Made by a program: the position numbers and the translations under genes | DNA from: Herbinix sp. | GTDB taxonomy: Bacteria > Bacillota > Clostridia > Lachnospirales > Lachnospiraceae | Assembly: GCA_029240245.1 (NCBI GenBank) | Contig: JARBTJ010000016.1 | Span: 1 to 64,000 of the forward strand | Direction of reading: 5' to 3' | Length of the DNA: 64,000 nt | The notes under the pieces: generated by a model | Database searches by the model: none | Seen by the model: only the letters and a program-made list of their open reading frames with translations | Told to the model about the DNA's origin: nothing | Shown here: piece after piece, positions 8,034 to 17,821 of the stretch | Numbering within the stretch: position 1 is the first letter of the stretch | How the letters are laid out: each line of letters starts with the position of its first letter

Positions 8034-9965
8034 ATGTTTCAAAAACTATTTGAACCAATTATGATTGGCGGTGTTACCTTAAAAAACAGAATGAGCACAG
8101 CAGCCATGGAAGTGCTGTACTGCGATGAAAATGGTATGGTAACTGATCGTTATTTGAACTATGTAGAGGCTAGGGCAAAAGGTGGATTTGGACTTATTAT
8201 TAATGAAGCCCATGCTGTCATGAAGGGAACCGGCGGGTTTAGGAAGTGCTCTGGAATGTGGATGGATGAACAGATTCCAGGACAGATAAAAGTTGCGGAA
8301 GCAGCCCATAGACATGGTGCAAAAATTGCAATCCAATTAATTCACATTGGGCGCCAGGGGGAAGAACATGTTACAAATAGAAGATTAGTAGCTCCATCTG
8401 CAATTCAAGACCCTACTCTTTACGAAACTCCGGAAGAGTTAAACCGTGAAGACATTCAGGAAATTGTGAACGCTTTTGGTGATGCAGCTGCAAGAGTCAG
8501 GAAGGCCGGATATGATTTAGTTGAAGTTCATGGTGCGCATGGATATTTGATTCAGCAATTTCTTTCTCCATATTCCAACAAGCGAACAGATGAATATGGC
8601 GGAAACTTATATAATAGGGCAAGATTTTCATTAGAAATTATCAAGAATATTCAGGAAAAAGCGGGTAAGGATTTTCCTGTCATTTTTAGAATTTCTATGG
8701 ATGAATTTATGGAAGACGGTCTTTCTATTGCAGAAACAAGAGCCTATGCTAAAATGCTGGAAGGAGCCGGGGTATCGGCGATACACGCTTCTCAGGGTAA
8801 TTATGCGACAATTCGTTATATGCTACCTCCGGCAGCAGTTCCACATGCTTTTACGGCAGACCTTGCAGAAGAAATTAAGCGTGTCGTCTCCATTCCGGTA
8901 ATCAATGTAGGCAGATATACCGATCCTTTTGTTGCAGAAGCAGTATTGGATGCAGGAAAGGCAGATATTATTGCATTTGCCAGGCAATCACTCGCAGATC
9001 CGCAATTTCCAAATAAAACAAAAGAAGGTAAAATTGATGATATTCAGTATTGTGTAGGATGTCTTCAAGGCTGTGTCGGCGGCAAAAAACATGGTATTTA
9101 TGCACAGGTTCCTGTAGCTTGTCTTGCCAATCCGGTGCTTGGACATGAAAGCGAATATGATTTCTCTCCTGTAAAAGAAGCTAAAAAGGTTGTAGTTGTC
9201 GGTGGTGGTGTTGCTGGTATGGAAGCGGCCTATGCAGCAGCCAAACGAGGGAATAAAGTTACACTTTATGAAAAGAACAATCAACTTGGGGGACAATGGA
9301 ATTATGCTTCTATGCCTCCGCATAAGCAAGAATTAACAACTATAACGATATGGTTAAAAAGACAGCTTGGTCTTTTGGGTGTGGATGTTAAATTAAATTC
9401 TGAATTCAAGCCTGAATTGTTTAATGGTGCTGACGTTGATGCTGTTATTGTTGCTACAGGTGCAAAACCGGTAGCACCTAGAATTAAAGGTATTGAATCC
9501 TCAAATGTATGTTATATCCCTGATGTGCTCGGCTGTACAAGAACTATGGGCAATAAACCGGTCGTAATTGGCGGGGGACAGGTTGGTACCGAAACAGCTG
9601 CCTTTCTTGCTAATATCAATAAAGATGTTACATTAATTGAACTGACTGATAAATTGTGTGTGGATGGACAGACAGCAGTAAATTCTTTTTTATTTGATTA
9701 TTTAGATAATAAGAAGGTTAACATTCTGACTAATGCAAGTGTAACTGAAATTACAGATGAATCAGTCACATATAGGAAAGACGAAAAGGAATACGTCATC
9801 ACTGGTGTGACGGATGTCGTGGTCGCAGTTGGTTCTAAATCCTTTGATGAAGTCTCAACTAAGATCACAGATGTTGGAAAGGTAGTAGTTGTAGGTGATG
9901 CTACAAAAGCTGGAGATGGTCTTGCAGCAATTGCCGATGGGTTCAAAGCAGGATATTACATTTAA
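8034..9965 (+). CDS. Old yellow enzyme / 2,4-dienoyl-CoA reductase-type flavoprotein
   Basis: A 643-residue two-domain oxidoreductase. Residues 1-370 form the FMN-binding TIM barrel (RMSTAAMEV at the start, HGAHGYLIQQFLSP near residue 165, DEYGGNLYNRARF). Cys340, Cys343, Cys347 and probably Cys363 form the 4Fe-4S site that passes electrons to FMN. Residues about 380-643 bind FAD and NAD(P)H: VVVGGGVAGMEAAYAAA and VIGGGQVGTETAAF. Enzymes of this build reduce C=C bonds of enoates or dienoyl-CoA; bile-acid and steroid reductases (BaiCD/BaiH-like) share the architecture. AGGAGG precedes the ATG. Probably controlled by the TetR dyad. Confidence 0.93.
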   Translation: MFQKLFEPIMIGGVTLKNRMSTAAMEVLYCDENGMVTDRYLNYVEARAKGGFGLIINEAHAVMKGTGGFRKCSGMWMDEQIPGQIKVAEAAHRHGAKIAIQLIHIGRQGEEHVTNRRLVAPSAIQDPTLYETPEELNREDIQEIVNAFGDAAARVRKAGYDLVEVHGAHGYLIQQFLSPYSNKRTDEYGGNLYNRARFSLEIIKNIQEKAGKDFPVIFRISMDEFMEDGLSIAETRAYAKMLEGAGVSAIHASQGNYATIRYMLPPAAVPHAFTADLAEEIKRVVSIPVINVGRYTDPFVAEAVLDAGKADIIAFARQSLADPQFPNKTKEGKIDDIQYCVGCLQGCVGGKKHGIYAQVPVACLANPVLGHESEYDFSPVKEAKKVVVVGGGVAGMEAAYAAAKRGNKVTLYEKNNQLGGQWNYASMPPHKQELTTITIWLKRQLGLLGVDVKLNSEFKPELFNGADVDAVIVATGAKPVAPRIKGIESSNVCYIPDVLGCTRTMGNKPVVIGGGQVGTETAAFLANINKDVTLIELTDKLCVDGQTAVNSFLFDYLDNKKVNILTNASVTEITDESVTYRKDEKEYVITGVTDVVVAVGSKSFDEVSTKITDVGKVVVVGDATKAGDGLAAIADGFKAGYYI

Positions 9966-10020
9966 AATGATTTAAGCCTGGTCAATGGCCGCAAAGCAGT
10001 GAGAATATGCAAAAATTTCA

Positions 10021-10055
10021 AAGTCCGGCGATTTTAATTACGAATCGCCGGACTT
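10021..10055 (+). terminator. GC-rich hairpin after the old yellow enzyme gene
   Basis: AAGTCCGGCGATT (10021-10033) pairs perfectly with AATCGCCGGACTT (10043-10055). Only a short T-poor tail follows, so it is a likely but not classic terminator; it sits between convergent genes. Confidence 0.6.
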
Positions 10056-10181
10056 CCTTGTATTGTTATCCAGCCCTTTACAGTTGGACTGGATAATAAT
10101 AGTTGTTAATAGTTTTAATTTGAAAACCTTTTGTAACATGAAAAGTGGCCGGATATAGCTCCAGCCACGTCTCTGGCAGTT

Positions 10182-10568
10182 TTACTTCTTGATGGTATTT
10201 GAGTTCTGGTTGTATGCCTTGGAAACACATTTCCATTCTCCGTTCAATTTTAACAGCAACAGAACGTCTGTGAAATCGATACGGCCGCCCCAGCCTTCTT
10301 CCAGCACACGGACAACAGACAGCGTTTCTTCCAGTAGAAGCACATCAATACGTGCTTTAAAGGTATCTCCGCCGGAACCCACTGTATCTACATTGTTGTA
10401 GAACTGTTCGGTGGAACCGTGCTCCAGTTTACCGTCCAGATAGCCGAACAGAACGGCCTCGTCGGTAAACAGCTCTTTGGCATAGGAGCTGTTGCCCTCC
10501 GCAACGCTCTTGACAAATTTCATGGCGGCAGCTTCTACTGCCTGATATTCATTGATGTTTGATCTCAT
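10182..10568 (-). CDS. NTF2-like / lumazine-binding-like small protein
   Basis: A 128-residue protein with the cone-shaped alpha+beta NTF2 fold: helix EYQAVEAAAMKFVKSVAEG, FTDEAVLFGYLDGK, a strand ARIDVLLLE, then VVRVLEEGWGGRIDFTDVLLL and LNGEWKCVSKAYNQ. This pattern matches the putative lumazine-binding NTF2 subfamily. Such proteins bind or isomerise small hydrophobic molecules; no catalytic residue can be assigned. It lies downstream of, and in the same direction as, the broken old yellow enzyme. No clear Shine-Dalgarno precedes the ATG. A decayed duplicate is at 6862-7115. Confidence 0.75.
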   Translation of the reverse strand: MRSNINEYQAVEAAAMKFVKSVAEGNSSYAKELFTDEAVLFGYLDGKLEHGSTEQFYNNVDTVGSGGDTFKARIDVLLLEETLSVVRVLEEGWGGRIDFTDVLLLLKLNGEWKCVSKAYNQNSNTIKK

Positions 10569-10629
10569 ACTATTAATTGCTTTACAGTTAGTTTATTTTA
10601 TATGATAAAGCAGATAAACTGCTAGTCAC

Positions 10630-12456
10630 TTAAATATTATTGCCGATTTCATACCCTTCCCATATGGCGTGCAGAATGGTACTGATTTTCTGACCGTCTC
10701 CGATTTCATAGACAACGGCGCCGCACCCACTTAACTCCTCTGCCAAAGAAGGCATCGGACGAAATCCAACGGCAATAACAATTGAATCTGCATCCAGGGC
10801 TTTTTCTCTGCCTTCGCTTTCCAGAATAAGCTTCCCATCCTGAATAGAAGCAAGCTTGTGATTTTCCAATACCCTTACCTTATAATGCTCAAACAAATCG
10901 GGAATCATTTGTCCATTCGGGATTGGGGAGGGAATACCAGCGGACAGGATTTGGGGAAGTGCTTCAACAACAGTGACTTCTTTTCCATCCTGTGCATAGT
11001 CAAGTGCCATTTCACAGCCAACCAATCCTCCTCCAACAACGACAACCTTTTGCCCTACCTTTTCAGGATGTGCAAAGGCATCCATGCAGCCCAGTACCTT
11101 TGCGTCATTTATTCCCGGCACATTAGGCATTACCGGAGTAGAACCAGTTGCCAGAATGATTACATCAGCTTTCATCTCTTTTAGCTGCCCGGGTGTGACC
11201 TCTGTGCTGGTATTTACATTAAGCGGCAGCTGTTTGAGTTCATTCTGATACATGCATTTAGTTCCCGAACCTCTTTTTTGAAGCTATGAGAACCGCCGGG
11301 TATCAATGTGCCGCCCAGCTTGTTATTCTTTTCATACAGCGTAACGCTGTGACCGCGCATTGCAGCGGTTCTGGCGGCTTCCATACCGCGGCAACGCCCC
11401 CGCCCACCACAACGACCTTTTTTGACTTCACAGAGGGGTGCAGGACATACCGAATTTCACGCATCGCTGTTGGATTGACCCACAGGTCGGCTGCTTGCCC
11501 TGCTGAAGCCGTGTGATACAGCCTTGATTGCAGGCGATACACGGGCGAATCCTCTCCGTGTGGCCGGTAAGTACCTTATTTGGATACTCCGGGTCAGCCA
11601 AAGCCGCCCGGCCCAATACAACGGCATCAATTTTACCATCACGGATGGCGGCTTCTGCAATATCCGCATCATTCATACGTCCGCCTGCCATAATAGGGAT
11701 CTTGACCGCAGCTTTTGCCTTTTCTGCTAAGTCAACCATATAGCCCTTCGGCATATACATTGGCGGACAGGCATAGTAGAAAGAATCATACAAGCCGGTA
11801 TCAACGTTTAAGCAATCGTAACCATAGGATTCCAGAAGCCTGGCGATTGCGATGCCTTCCTCCAGGGTGCGGCCGGCTTCATTCTCACCAGTCAGGGAAG
11901 CCTTCTCAAAGTCTTTGACAAAGGTTTTCAGTCCAAGGCGCATACTAACAGGAAAGTCAGAGCCACACTCCTGCTTGATGCCCACCAGAATTTCTTTCGC
12001 TGCACGAAGACGGTTTTCCAAACTTCCGCCGTATTCATCAGTGCGGTGATTCATCATGGACAGGGCAAACTGATCCAGCAGGTAACCCCAGTGAATGGAA
12101 TGAACCTCAATACCGGAGAATCCAGAATCCTTTGCAATTTTGGAAGCTTTCACGACAGATTCTATTTTTGACTTGATCTGATCGCGGGTCAGTTCTGGTG
12201 AAACCTCACCGGAATGCCGGTAAACATGTACCAAGGAAGGTGCAGGCAGATTGGGGTAGTTGCGTCCAAGTCCCATGGTAATCTGTGCAAATATTTTTGT
12301 CCCATAAGCATTTGCCCGCTCATTCAGCTCAGTCGACGTAAACTTAAAAGCATCTGGATTCTGTAAAATAAACGGACCAACGTCGGTATAGGGGTAGACC
12401 CTCAACTCTTTGAATTTATTGCCTGGCTGATTGGAAAAATTAAAAAAGTATAACAA
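10630..12456 (-). pseudogene. Frameshifted old yellow enzyme with FAD/NAD domain
   Basis: The same two-domain family as the gene at 8034. The TIM barrel is recognisable (EVHSIHWGYLLDQFALS, HRTDEYGGSLENRLRAAKE, CIACNQGC for the Fe-S site) but the expected first ~70 residues are missing. The chain then shifts frame three times: near 11490 after TRLQQGKQ, near 11395 inside the FAD loop GGGVA-GMEAARTAAMRG, and near 11255 (NA-WYQNELKQ). The rest (VVVVGGGLVGCEMALDYA to the stop at 10630) is in frame. With N-terminal loss plus three shifts this is a pseudogene. Two MarR-like dyads sit at its 5' end. Confidence 0.85.
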
Positions 12457-12514
12457 ACTAGTTGCACATGAAACTAGTTTGTGGTAATTTTATATTAGTT
12501 TCATATGCAACTAA
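12455..12514. promoter_or_regulatory. Two MarR-like dyads between divergent pseudogenes
   Basis: 12495-12514 reads TTAGTTTCATATGCAACTAA, an inverted repeat with one mismatch per arm. 12455-12480 holds a related dyad, CTAGTTGCACATGAAACTAG in its core. Both fit the pattern TAGTTGCATATG-AACTA typical of MarR-family operators. They lie between the divergent old yellow enzyme and MFS remnants, so one regulator probably once controlled both. A third related site is at 43721-43740. Confidence 0.6.
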
Positions 12515-12528
12515 TAAGTGAGGTGATA

Positions 12529-12996
12529 TTGAGTACGTTTGGAAAATTACGATTTACAGAAACATTGTCTGTTATTATCATAAGGTTCTTTTTCACTGTC
12601 TATGCCATAACTGTTTTAGTAATAAGACCGCTTTCAGGTAAAATTGTAGATCGACTTGGTTAAAGATATATTATTATGCAACGACTCATTCTACTGATAG
12701 CTTCACTGATGTGCTATCGTGTTCTATAGAGTAGTTACTATTCTTGGTTAGCGCTGCTTTATATGGAACAGGATTTAGAGGAATCCAGTCATGTTTGCAG
12801 ACGATGGCATAGTGAGAGCACCTAAAGAACGAAGAGGAGCGGCTACCGCTAATTTTATAATGGATTTGATATCGGTATTGGATTTAGAGCAATTATGGGG
12901 GAAGCGATGGCATCAATAATTGGATATAGTCACATGTATCAGGTCTTTTCATTATTTTTAATAATAGCATTTCCTTTATATATAAAGAAAAAATAG
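12529..12996 (+). pseudogene. MFS transporter fragment
   Basis: Starting at a TTG preceded by GAGGTGATAT, the translation gives FFFTVYAITVLVIRPLSGK and IVDRLG, then stops at TAA. Further in, with several stops and shifts, come LYGTGFRGIQS, KERRGAATANF, IGYSHMYQVF and a lysine-rich end at 12996. This is the order of a major facilitator exporter from about transmembrane segment 8 onward; the N-terminal half is missing. It diverged from the old yellow enzyme pseudogene across the MarR-like dyads, suggesting a lost efflux/detoxification pair. Confidence 0.75.
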
Positions 12997-13168
12997 AAAG
13001 GCAGGAGCTTATCAAAACTAACTAACCGAACACGGCTTAGCGTTTAGGGATGAATTAATGCTTAAAATTATGCAGCTTCTAGAGGAGACAAAAGGAATTT
13101 ATGAAATATCTTCGAACACAGAAATTGATTAAAACAGCCACACTAAAAACAAAAAAGGAAGTTAATGT
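12997..13168 (+). other. Short gap with possible regulator remnant
   Basis: A frame reading LTEHGLAFRDELMLKIMQLL then EETKGIYEIS, ending at a TAA near 13132, resembles the C-terminal dimerisation helix of MarR regulators. The match is short and uncertain, but its position beside MarR-like dyads is suggestive. Confidence 0.25.
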
Positions 13169-13885
13169 ATGGAAAGTAGGATTAGCAAAGCAATAAAGCT
13201 TAAGAATTACCCTGTTGCAGTGTACAGAACAGAAAACAAGCCTGAAAAGGCGATTCAGTTTAAAGAAGGTAAGTGGGGATGTGTAATCTCAATGCTGAAT
13301 GCCGCATCCAGAGGTCAAACAGCTGTATTTGATATTGCAACTACAACCTGCATAGGCGGAAAATCAGGTTTAGGGTTCAAAAAATTTGAATTAGGTTTAA
13401 TAGAATATTTTTTATCAACTGGTAGCATTGGTAATAAAGAGGGGGAGTATTATAAGAAGAATCCTGAATTAGCAAGAGATTTTGCTGCAAAATTGCCAGA
13501 AATTGAATCAAAGACTTATGTTGTTTTTATACCGTTATCAGAATTACATGAGGATGAGAAAGTTGAAATAATTGTTTTCATGGTGAACGCTGACCAGCTC
13601 TCGGCTCTCGTTCAGTTTGCTAATTATGATAAACAGACGCAGGATAATGTTAAAGTGGATTTCGGTGCTGGTTGTGCACAAGCAATTCTATATGCGATGA
13701 AAGAAACTGAAACAGAAAATCAGAAATGTATAATTGGGCTAACAGACCCTTCGGCTCGTAAATTTATTGATAAGGAATTGCTTTCGTTCAGTATGCCCTA
13801 TAAGCGCTATTTGGAATTGGAGAGACAGGTTGAAGAAAGTTTTTTAACCAAAGAAACTTGGTTAAAAATAGCAGAAAGAATATAG
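13169..13885 (+). CDS. DUF169 family protein
   Basis: A 238-residue cytoplasmic protein of the DUF169 family, with the typical opening (helix, then [10 protein letters not shown]), the Cys-containing [18 protein letters not shown] and [13 protein letters not shown] segments, and the late [10 protein letters not shown] block. DUF169 proteins are common in anaerobes and methanogens, often beside redox genes; their role is not established. Conserved Cys residues hint at metal or cofactor binding, which is inference. The ribosome site is AAAGGAAG upstream of ATG. It is followed by a terminator. Confidence 0.85.
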   Translation: MESRISKAIKLKNYPVAVYRTENKPEKAIQFKEGKWGCVISMLNAASRGQTAVFDIATTTCIGGKSGLGFKKFELGLIEYFLSTGSIGNKEGEYYKKNPELARDFAAKLPEIESKTYVVFIPLSELHEDEKVEIIVFMVNADQLSALVQFANYDKQTQDNVKVDFGAGCAQAILYAMKETETENQKCIIGLTDPSARKFIDKELLSFSMPYKRYLELERQVEESFLTKETWLKIAERI

Positions 13886-14002
13886 AAAGAAAATCATTGC
13901 TCAGGGCGGAAAGGTGAAAAGATAATAATCTTACATCAAGCCAGAAGGTTTCCTCTTTAATACGGTATCTTTAGATTCAAGAATTAAAAATCTATTAACA
14001 AC

Positions 14003-14029
14003 ACCCGCTATTTCTTTAGTGGGTTTTTT
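14003..14029 (+). terminator. Terminator after the DUF169 region
   Basis: ACCCGCTA (14003-14010) pairs with TAGTGGGT (14017-14024), followed by TTTTTT. Confidence 0.75.
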
Positions 14030-14421
14030 CATTTCAGAAGGAAAAAGGAGAATTTTTGCCAACATCTTAAGGAACCATCTGAGGTGAAAACTGAATTGAA
14101 GGTAAAGGAGAATTTATTGTTATAAAAGACTAATTTATTTGAAAGGTTATTTTTACCCATCTTATAAATTGTTTTTTGATGTCACCCGTTGAAAATGTAT
14201 GTTTAAGAAAGGAGTTTTTTCCGTAAAGACCTTTAAACCCCAGCACATACTGTTTCCAGTAACTATTACAAATATTCTGTATTTATTTTTTACAGTTATT
14301 AACGTAAGTGTTACTAAAAATTAGATACGTACAACTATCGGATTCTTCATAACTTTAAAACAACAGACATCATATTTCTTTTAAAAATAATTCTAACTGT
14401 TCAACGAAATTGGAATTTGCA
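14030..14421. other. Gap without a recognisable gene
   Basis: A short frame (about 14215-14325, containing FKPQHILFPVTITNILYLFF) looks like a single membrane helix but has no start codon in a good position. Nothing else was seen. Confidence 0.35.
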
Positions 14422-14796
14422 TTACATTTTTTCAGAAATTTCTCTTGTTACCTGAATTCCTACACCGTTAGGGTCTGTTATGAAGAAGCATTCAAAGCGT
14501 CCGCCCAATATTCTTGGTCCATCAGTAACGATGTTTTCTTCGCGGGCAGTTTGTAATAATTGTTCATATTTGGAAGAATGCATTCCAAAAGATACGCCAG
14601 AATTGTCAGCTTTGATATTCGCCCTGACGTTAAACAGCAATTCGATACTCATAGCGTTTTCTGCGGTTAATATTACGATATGTGTACCTTCAAATGGGGA
14701 AAATTCACTTTCAATTACCATACCTAAGTAGTCTCTGTAAAATACCTTCGACTTTTCTAAATCATTAGTTCTAATCGTAAGTCCATTAATTTTCAT
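14422..14796 (-). CDS. VOC-superfamily (glyoxalase/dioxygenase-fold) protein
   Basis: A 124-residue protein made of paired beta-alpha-beta-beta-beta modules: LTIRTNDLEKSKVFYRDYLG at the start and CFFITDPNGVGIQVTRE at the end are the family hallmarks. GTHIVILTAENAMSIELLF holds the second metal-ligand position (Glu). The first ligand is usually a His or Gln in the first strand; it is not obvious here. AGGAGG precedes the ATG at a normal distance. Such proteins act in resistance (thiol transfer, antibiotic binding) or as isomerases. Isolated gene; function not assignable. Confidence 0.85.
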   Translation of the reverse strand: MKINGLTIRTNDLEKSKVFYRDYLGMVIESEFSPFEGTHIVILTAENAMSIELLFNVRANIKADNSGVSFGMHSSKYEQLLQTAREENIVTDGPRILGGRFECFFITDPNGVGIQVTREISEKM

Positions 14797-15216
14797 GATT
14801 ACCTCCTAATTGCAATTTGCTGTTGAATTCATTATACAATAAAAGAATATTGTTAATTTAGTCCTCTATATTTTTTATTTTTATTATAGCATACCGCAGC
14901 TTTCAGTGCAAACAAATAAAAAATGAAACCATACAATTCGCAGATGCACGTGCTGTAATCACATATACGGCCTTTAAGTGCCAATCAACCGGAGGCTAAA
15001 TCTCTCTGTAAGCATTCATGCGAAAGGATGGTTTAATGAGCGGACAGATAGTACCTCTGAAAGGGTATACCACAGAGTTTGAAATTTATCGGAACTTGCT
15101 ACAGGTTAGATAAAGACAGAGTCTTAGCTGACAATATTATGGAAAATTCCATTTTGGGGTGCTATAATATTTAAAGAATATTAAAACAACTTTAAATAAT
15201 TATGAAAGGATTACGT
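14797..15216. other. Gap holding the LysR promoter region
   Basis: A TATAAT lies at about 15163-15168, roughly 50 bases before the LysR start, with a small dyad ATGGAAAATTCCAT at 15139-15152 where the -35 region would be. From 14940 to 15115 the sequence is more GC-rich and may be old gene debris, but I could not identify it. Confidence 0.4.
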
Positions 15217-16113
15217 ATGGATATAGGTACTTTGGAATGTTTCGTTTCTGTATATTTACATAAGAATATTACAAAAGCTGCAATCGAATTAAATATTTCA
15301 CAACAAGGTCTTTCAAAATTAATTAAAACATTAGAAGACGAGGTAAATGTTGTTTTATTTACTCGCAATAGTGCCGGAGTTGTTCCAACTTTATATGGTG
15401 ACTGCCTTTACAATTATGCAAATACTATATTAAGTAATTATCAAGAGATGAAAATAGCTATCGACCAAATTAAAATGCAGAAATCTGGAATTATAAAGAT
15501 TGGAATAGCGCATTCTGTGATGCCTGCACTTAATCTTGAATTACCTCTGGCAGAATTTATGTCCCAGAATCCGCAAATTCATATCGAAGCTGAAAGCAAA
15601 ACAGAGTCCGAATGTGAAACGATGCTGGTAGATGGTACTTTGAATTTTGCTTTTATAATGGGACCTTTAAAAAATAGTTGTATTTACAAGAAATTATTAT
15701 ACTGTGAAAATATTAATGTAATTATGAGAAAAGATAATCCTCTGGCAGTCAAAAAAGAATTAAAGATGGATGATTTGATAGGAGAGCAGCTTATCTGTGG
15801 AGACAAACAATCCAGGGGATATGAGAGGCTGATGGAGTGGTTTTATGAAAATCATAAAAAACCCCAAATAGCTTTTACGTCGAACGAGCCAAGTGTGTAT
15901 AGGCAACTTGTTAAGAATCGGATTGGGATAGGTTTATGTCCGGCGCATATTTTAAAAATGGTTGAAGATGAAGATATTATTTCTATTCCATTATCAGGAT
16001 ATCGGAAACGTGAAGTATACATGTGCTGTGCCCATAATAAAGAGCTCACTATGGTTGAGGAGGCTTTCAGCCATCATATCAGTAAATACTACATAAAATC
16101 TACATTGGTTTGA
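15217..16113 (+). CDS. LysR-family transcriptional regulator
   Basis: A 298-residue regulator. Residues 1-60 are the LysR winged helix-turn-helix (LECFVSVYLHKNITKAAIEL, ISQQGLSKLIKTLEDEVNVV, LFTRN); residues about 90-295 are the periplasmic-binding-protein-like effector domain (GIIKIGIAHSVMPAL, FIMGPL, NPLAVKKEL). The ATG at 15217 is preferred over 15202 because GAAAGGA sits 6 bases before it. The redox operon begins 228 bases downstream in the same direction, and LysR regulators usually control a neighbour, so it is the probable activator of that operon. Confidence 0.9.
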   Translation: MDIGTLECFVSVYLHKNITKAAIELNISQQGLSKLIKTLEDEVNVVLFTRNSAGVVPTLYGDCLYNYANTILSNYQEMKIAIDQIKMQKSGIIKIGIAHSVMPALNLELPLAEFMSQNPQIHIEAESKTESECETMLVDGTLNFAFIMGPLKNSCIYKKLLYCENINVIMRKDNPLAVKKELKMDDLIGEQLICGDKQSRGYERLMEWFYENHKKPQIAFTSNEPSVYRQLVKNRIGIGLCPAHILKMVEDEDIISIPLSGYRKREVYMCCAHNKELTMVEEAFSHHISKYYIKSTLV

Positions 16114-16161
16114 TAATACTTAGATATTTATAAAAACAATCAAGACATTTTTAAAGAAAAG

Positions 16162-16199
16162 ACTTTCTATGATATTAAAAAAATCATAGGAAGTTTTTT
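16162..16199 (+). terminator. Terminator of the LysR gene
   Basis: ACTTTCTATGAT (16162-16173) pairs with ATCATAGGAAGT (16183-16194) and is followed by TTTTTT. Confidence 0.8.
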
Positions 16200-16280
16200 C
16201 AATTTTATTATAACAACAAATGGTTGTGGTGAAACAAGAAATCGTTTATTCAAAAAAGATAATCCATACTTTAAAATAAT

Positions 16281-16327
16281 GTTAGAAACTTAACAATGTA
16301 AGATGTTGACGCAAACAATGTTCTAAC
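16281..16327. promoter_or_regulatory. Inverted repeat upstream of the redox operon
   Basis: GTTAGAA (16281-16287) and TTCTAAC (16321-16327) are exact complements flanking a TTGACG at about 16305; the right arm abuts the ribosome binding site GAGGAGG. A candidate regulator-binding region for the LysR protein; weak evidence. Confidence 0.3.
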
Positions 16328-16340
16328 GAGGAGGAATAAC

Positions 16341-17819
16341 ATGGATATTCTTAAGCGCCTTAGGGCAGCAGTAGGAGATGATTATGTCTCTGATTCAAAG
16401 GATGTCTGCTTGTCTTATGCGTATAGTAATTCGATAACTCATAAGTATGAGCACATACCTGATTTGGTGGTTCAACCAAAAACTACAGAAGAAGTATCAA
16501 TGGTGATCAAAATTGCTAATGAATTTAAAGTTCCGGTAACACCCAAAGGACTATCCTCTGGTGCCGGAACTGCAGGTCCGATGACAGGCGGTATTTTACT
16601 GGATCTGTTATATATGGATAAGGTCTTATCTGTTGATCCAATCAATATGAAAGCAACAGTAGAAGCAGGCTGCAGTTTTTTCAAGTTTTCACAGGAGGTA
16701 TTTAAACATGGATTGATGACTCCTACTACGGAGTATACCTGTGGTCCCAATGTGGCTGCTGCGTTAATTTCGCCTGCGGTTGCCTTCGGAAAGACACGGT
16801 ATGGCCGAAACTGTGAAATGGTGGAAGGATTAGAGGTTGTGTTGCCAGACGGAGAGATTTGCCACTTGGGTTCGCTGGCTTATGAGAAAAGTCCCTTTGG
16901 ACCCTACTACCGTTTTATGAACGGACCTGATCTTATCGGTATGTATATTATGTCAAATGGTGCTTTCGGAATTATTACGAAAATGGCATTTACTTTACAA
17001 AAAAGACCAGCAGAGTGGAAAGGCTCCTCCTACTATTGGAAGGAAAAGGATATCCTGAAGGTAACTGAATTCATGCTGGAAGCAACAGCAATGGAAGTTT
17101 ATGACATACATCTTAATGACAAATGGAAGTATGACATGATGACGCGTGGGAAGGATGGAGTTAAAAAACCTGGGGCATATGGCTTATTGGATTTTTATCC
17201 GGAGGGATACTTTTTTGTCCAAGCCACATTGAATGCGTTTGATAAAGAGGAAATAAGGGTAAAGTCAGACCAGTTTGACCGATTGGTTGCAAAATATGGT
17301 GGATATAAAATGGGAGACGAGATGGGCGCTGAGTTTTTTGCAAAATGGCCGACAGTCCATCATTGTACACATTTCTTTAAGATGATCTTATCATCCGTAT
17401 ATGAAATTGGCGGGCACAACTATCAGTATATCTTTGACAGTATAGATTATCCAACATCAAAATATCCGGAAGTATATACTAAAATGAAGGGATTATTCGA
17501 AAAATGGGGATTCTGGGGATACCCAAACCCTTCCACTATCGATGCGTTTCCAATGCGTTCGCAGACAATTTGTTCTCAAACCTGGACTTATATCAACACT
17601 TGTGATGAAAAAATGATGGATAATGTTTTCAGATTTAGGGATGAATTCAGAGAGTGGTTTGGAGTTCAAGGGGGAACACACCAGATGCATCTTCCACCAA
17701 TTGCGCCAGACTATGCGTGGACAAATCAAAGGAGTCATTATCAAATGTTACAGGCTATTAAGAAAGCATTAGACCCCAATAATATACTTAGCCCTACAAC
17801 CTTTGCAAAGGAGATTTAA
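16341..17819 (+). CDS. FAD-linked oxidase (VAO/PCMH family)
   Basis: A 492-residue flavoprotein of the vanillyl-alcohol-oxidase fold. The FAD-binding half (1-220) shows VVQPKTTEEVSMVIKIANE, PKGLSSGAGTAGPMTGGI (the PP loop) and YGRNCEMVEGLEVVLPDGEI. The C-terminal half is the substrate cap ending DPNNILSPTTF, a near-universal ending of this family. Relatives are glycolate, D-lactate and 4-cresol dehydrogenases. In this operon its electrons could go to the Fe-S protein encoded next (2-base gap) as in GlcDF or Dld-type complexes. The substrate is presumably a hydroxy acid or a phenolic; not determinable here. Confidence 0.9.
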   Translation: MDILKRLRAAVGDDYVSDSKDVCLSYAYSNSITHKYEHIPDLVVQPKTTEEVSMVIKIANEFKVPVTPKGLSSGAGTAGPMTGGILLDLLYMDKVLSVDPINMKATVEAGCSFFKFSQEVFKHGLMTPTTEYTCGPNVAAALISPAVAFGKTRYGRNCEMVEGLEVVLPDGEICHLGSLAYEKSPFGPYYRFMNGPDLIGMYIMSNGAFGIITKMAFTLQKRPAEWKGSSYYWKEKDILKVTEFMLEATAMEVYDIHLNDKWKYDMMTRGKDGVKKPGAYGLLDFYPEGYFFVQATLNAFDKEEIRVKSDQFDRLVAKYGGYKMGDEMGAEFFAKWPTVHHCTHFFKMILSSVYEIGGHNYQYIFDSIDYPTSKYPEVYTKMKGLFEKWGFWGYPNPSTIDAFPMRSQTICSQTWTYINTCDEKMMDNVFRFRDEFREWFGVQGGTHQMHLPPIAPDYAWTNQRSHYQMLQAIKKALDPNNILSPTTFAKEI

Positions 17820-17821
17820 TT

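Noticed and set aside
14940-15115. A possible gene fragment in the gap before LysR
   Set aside because: Frames are short and interrupted and no family could be recognised.
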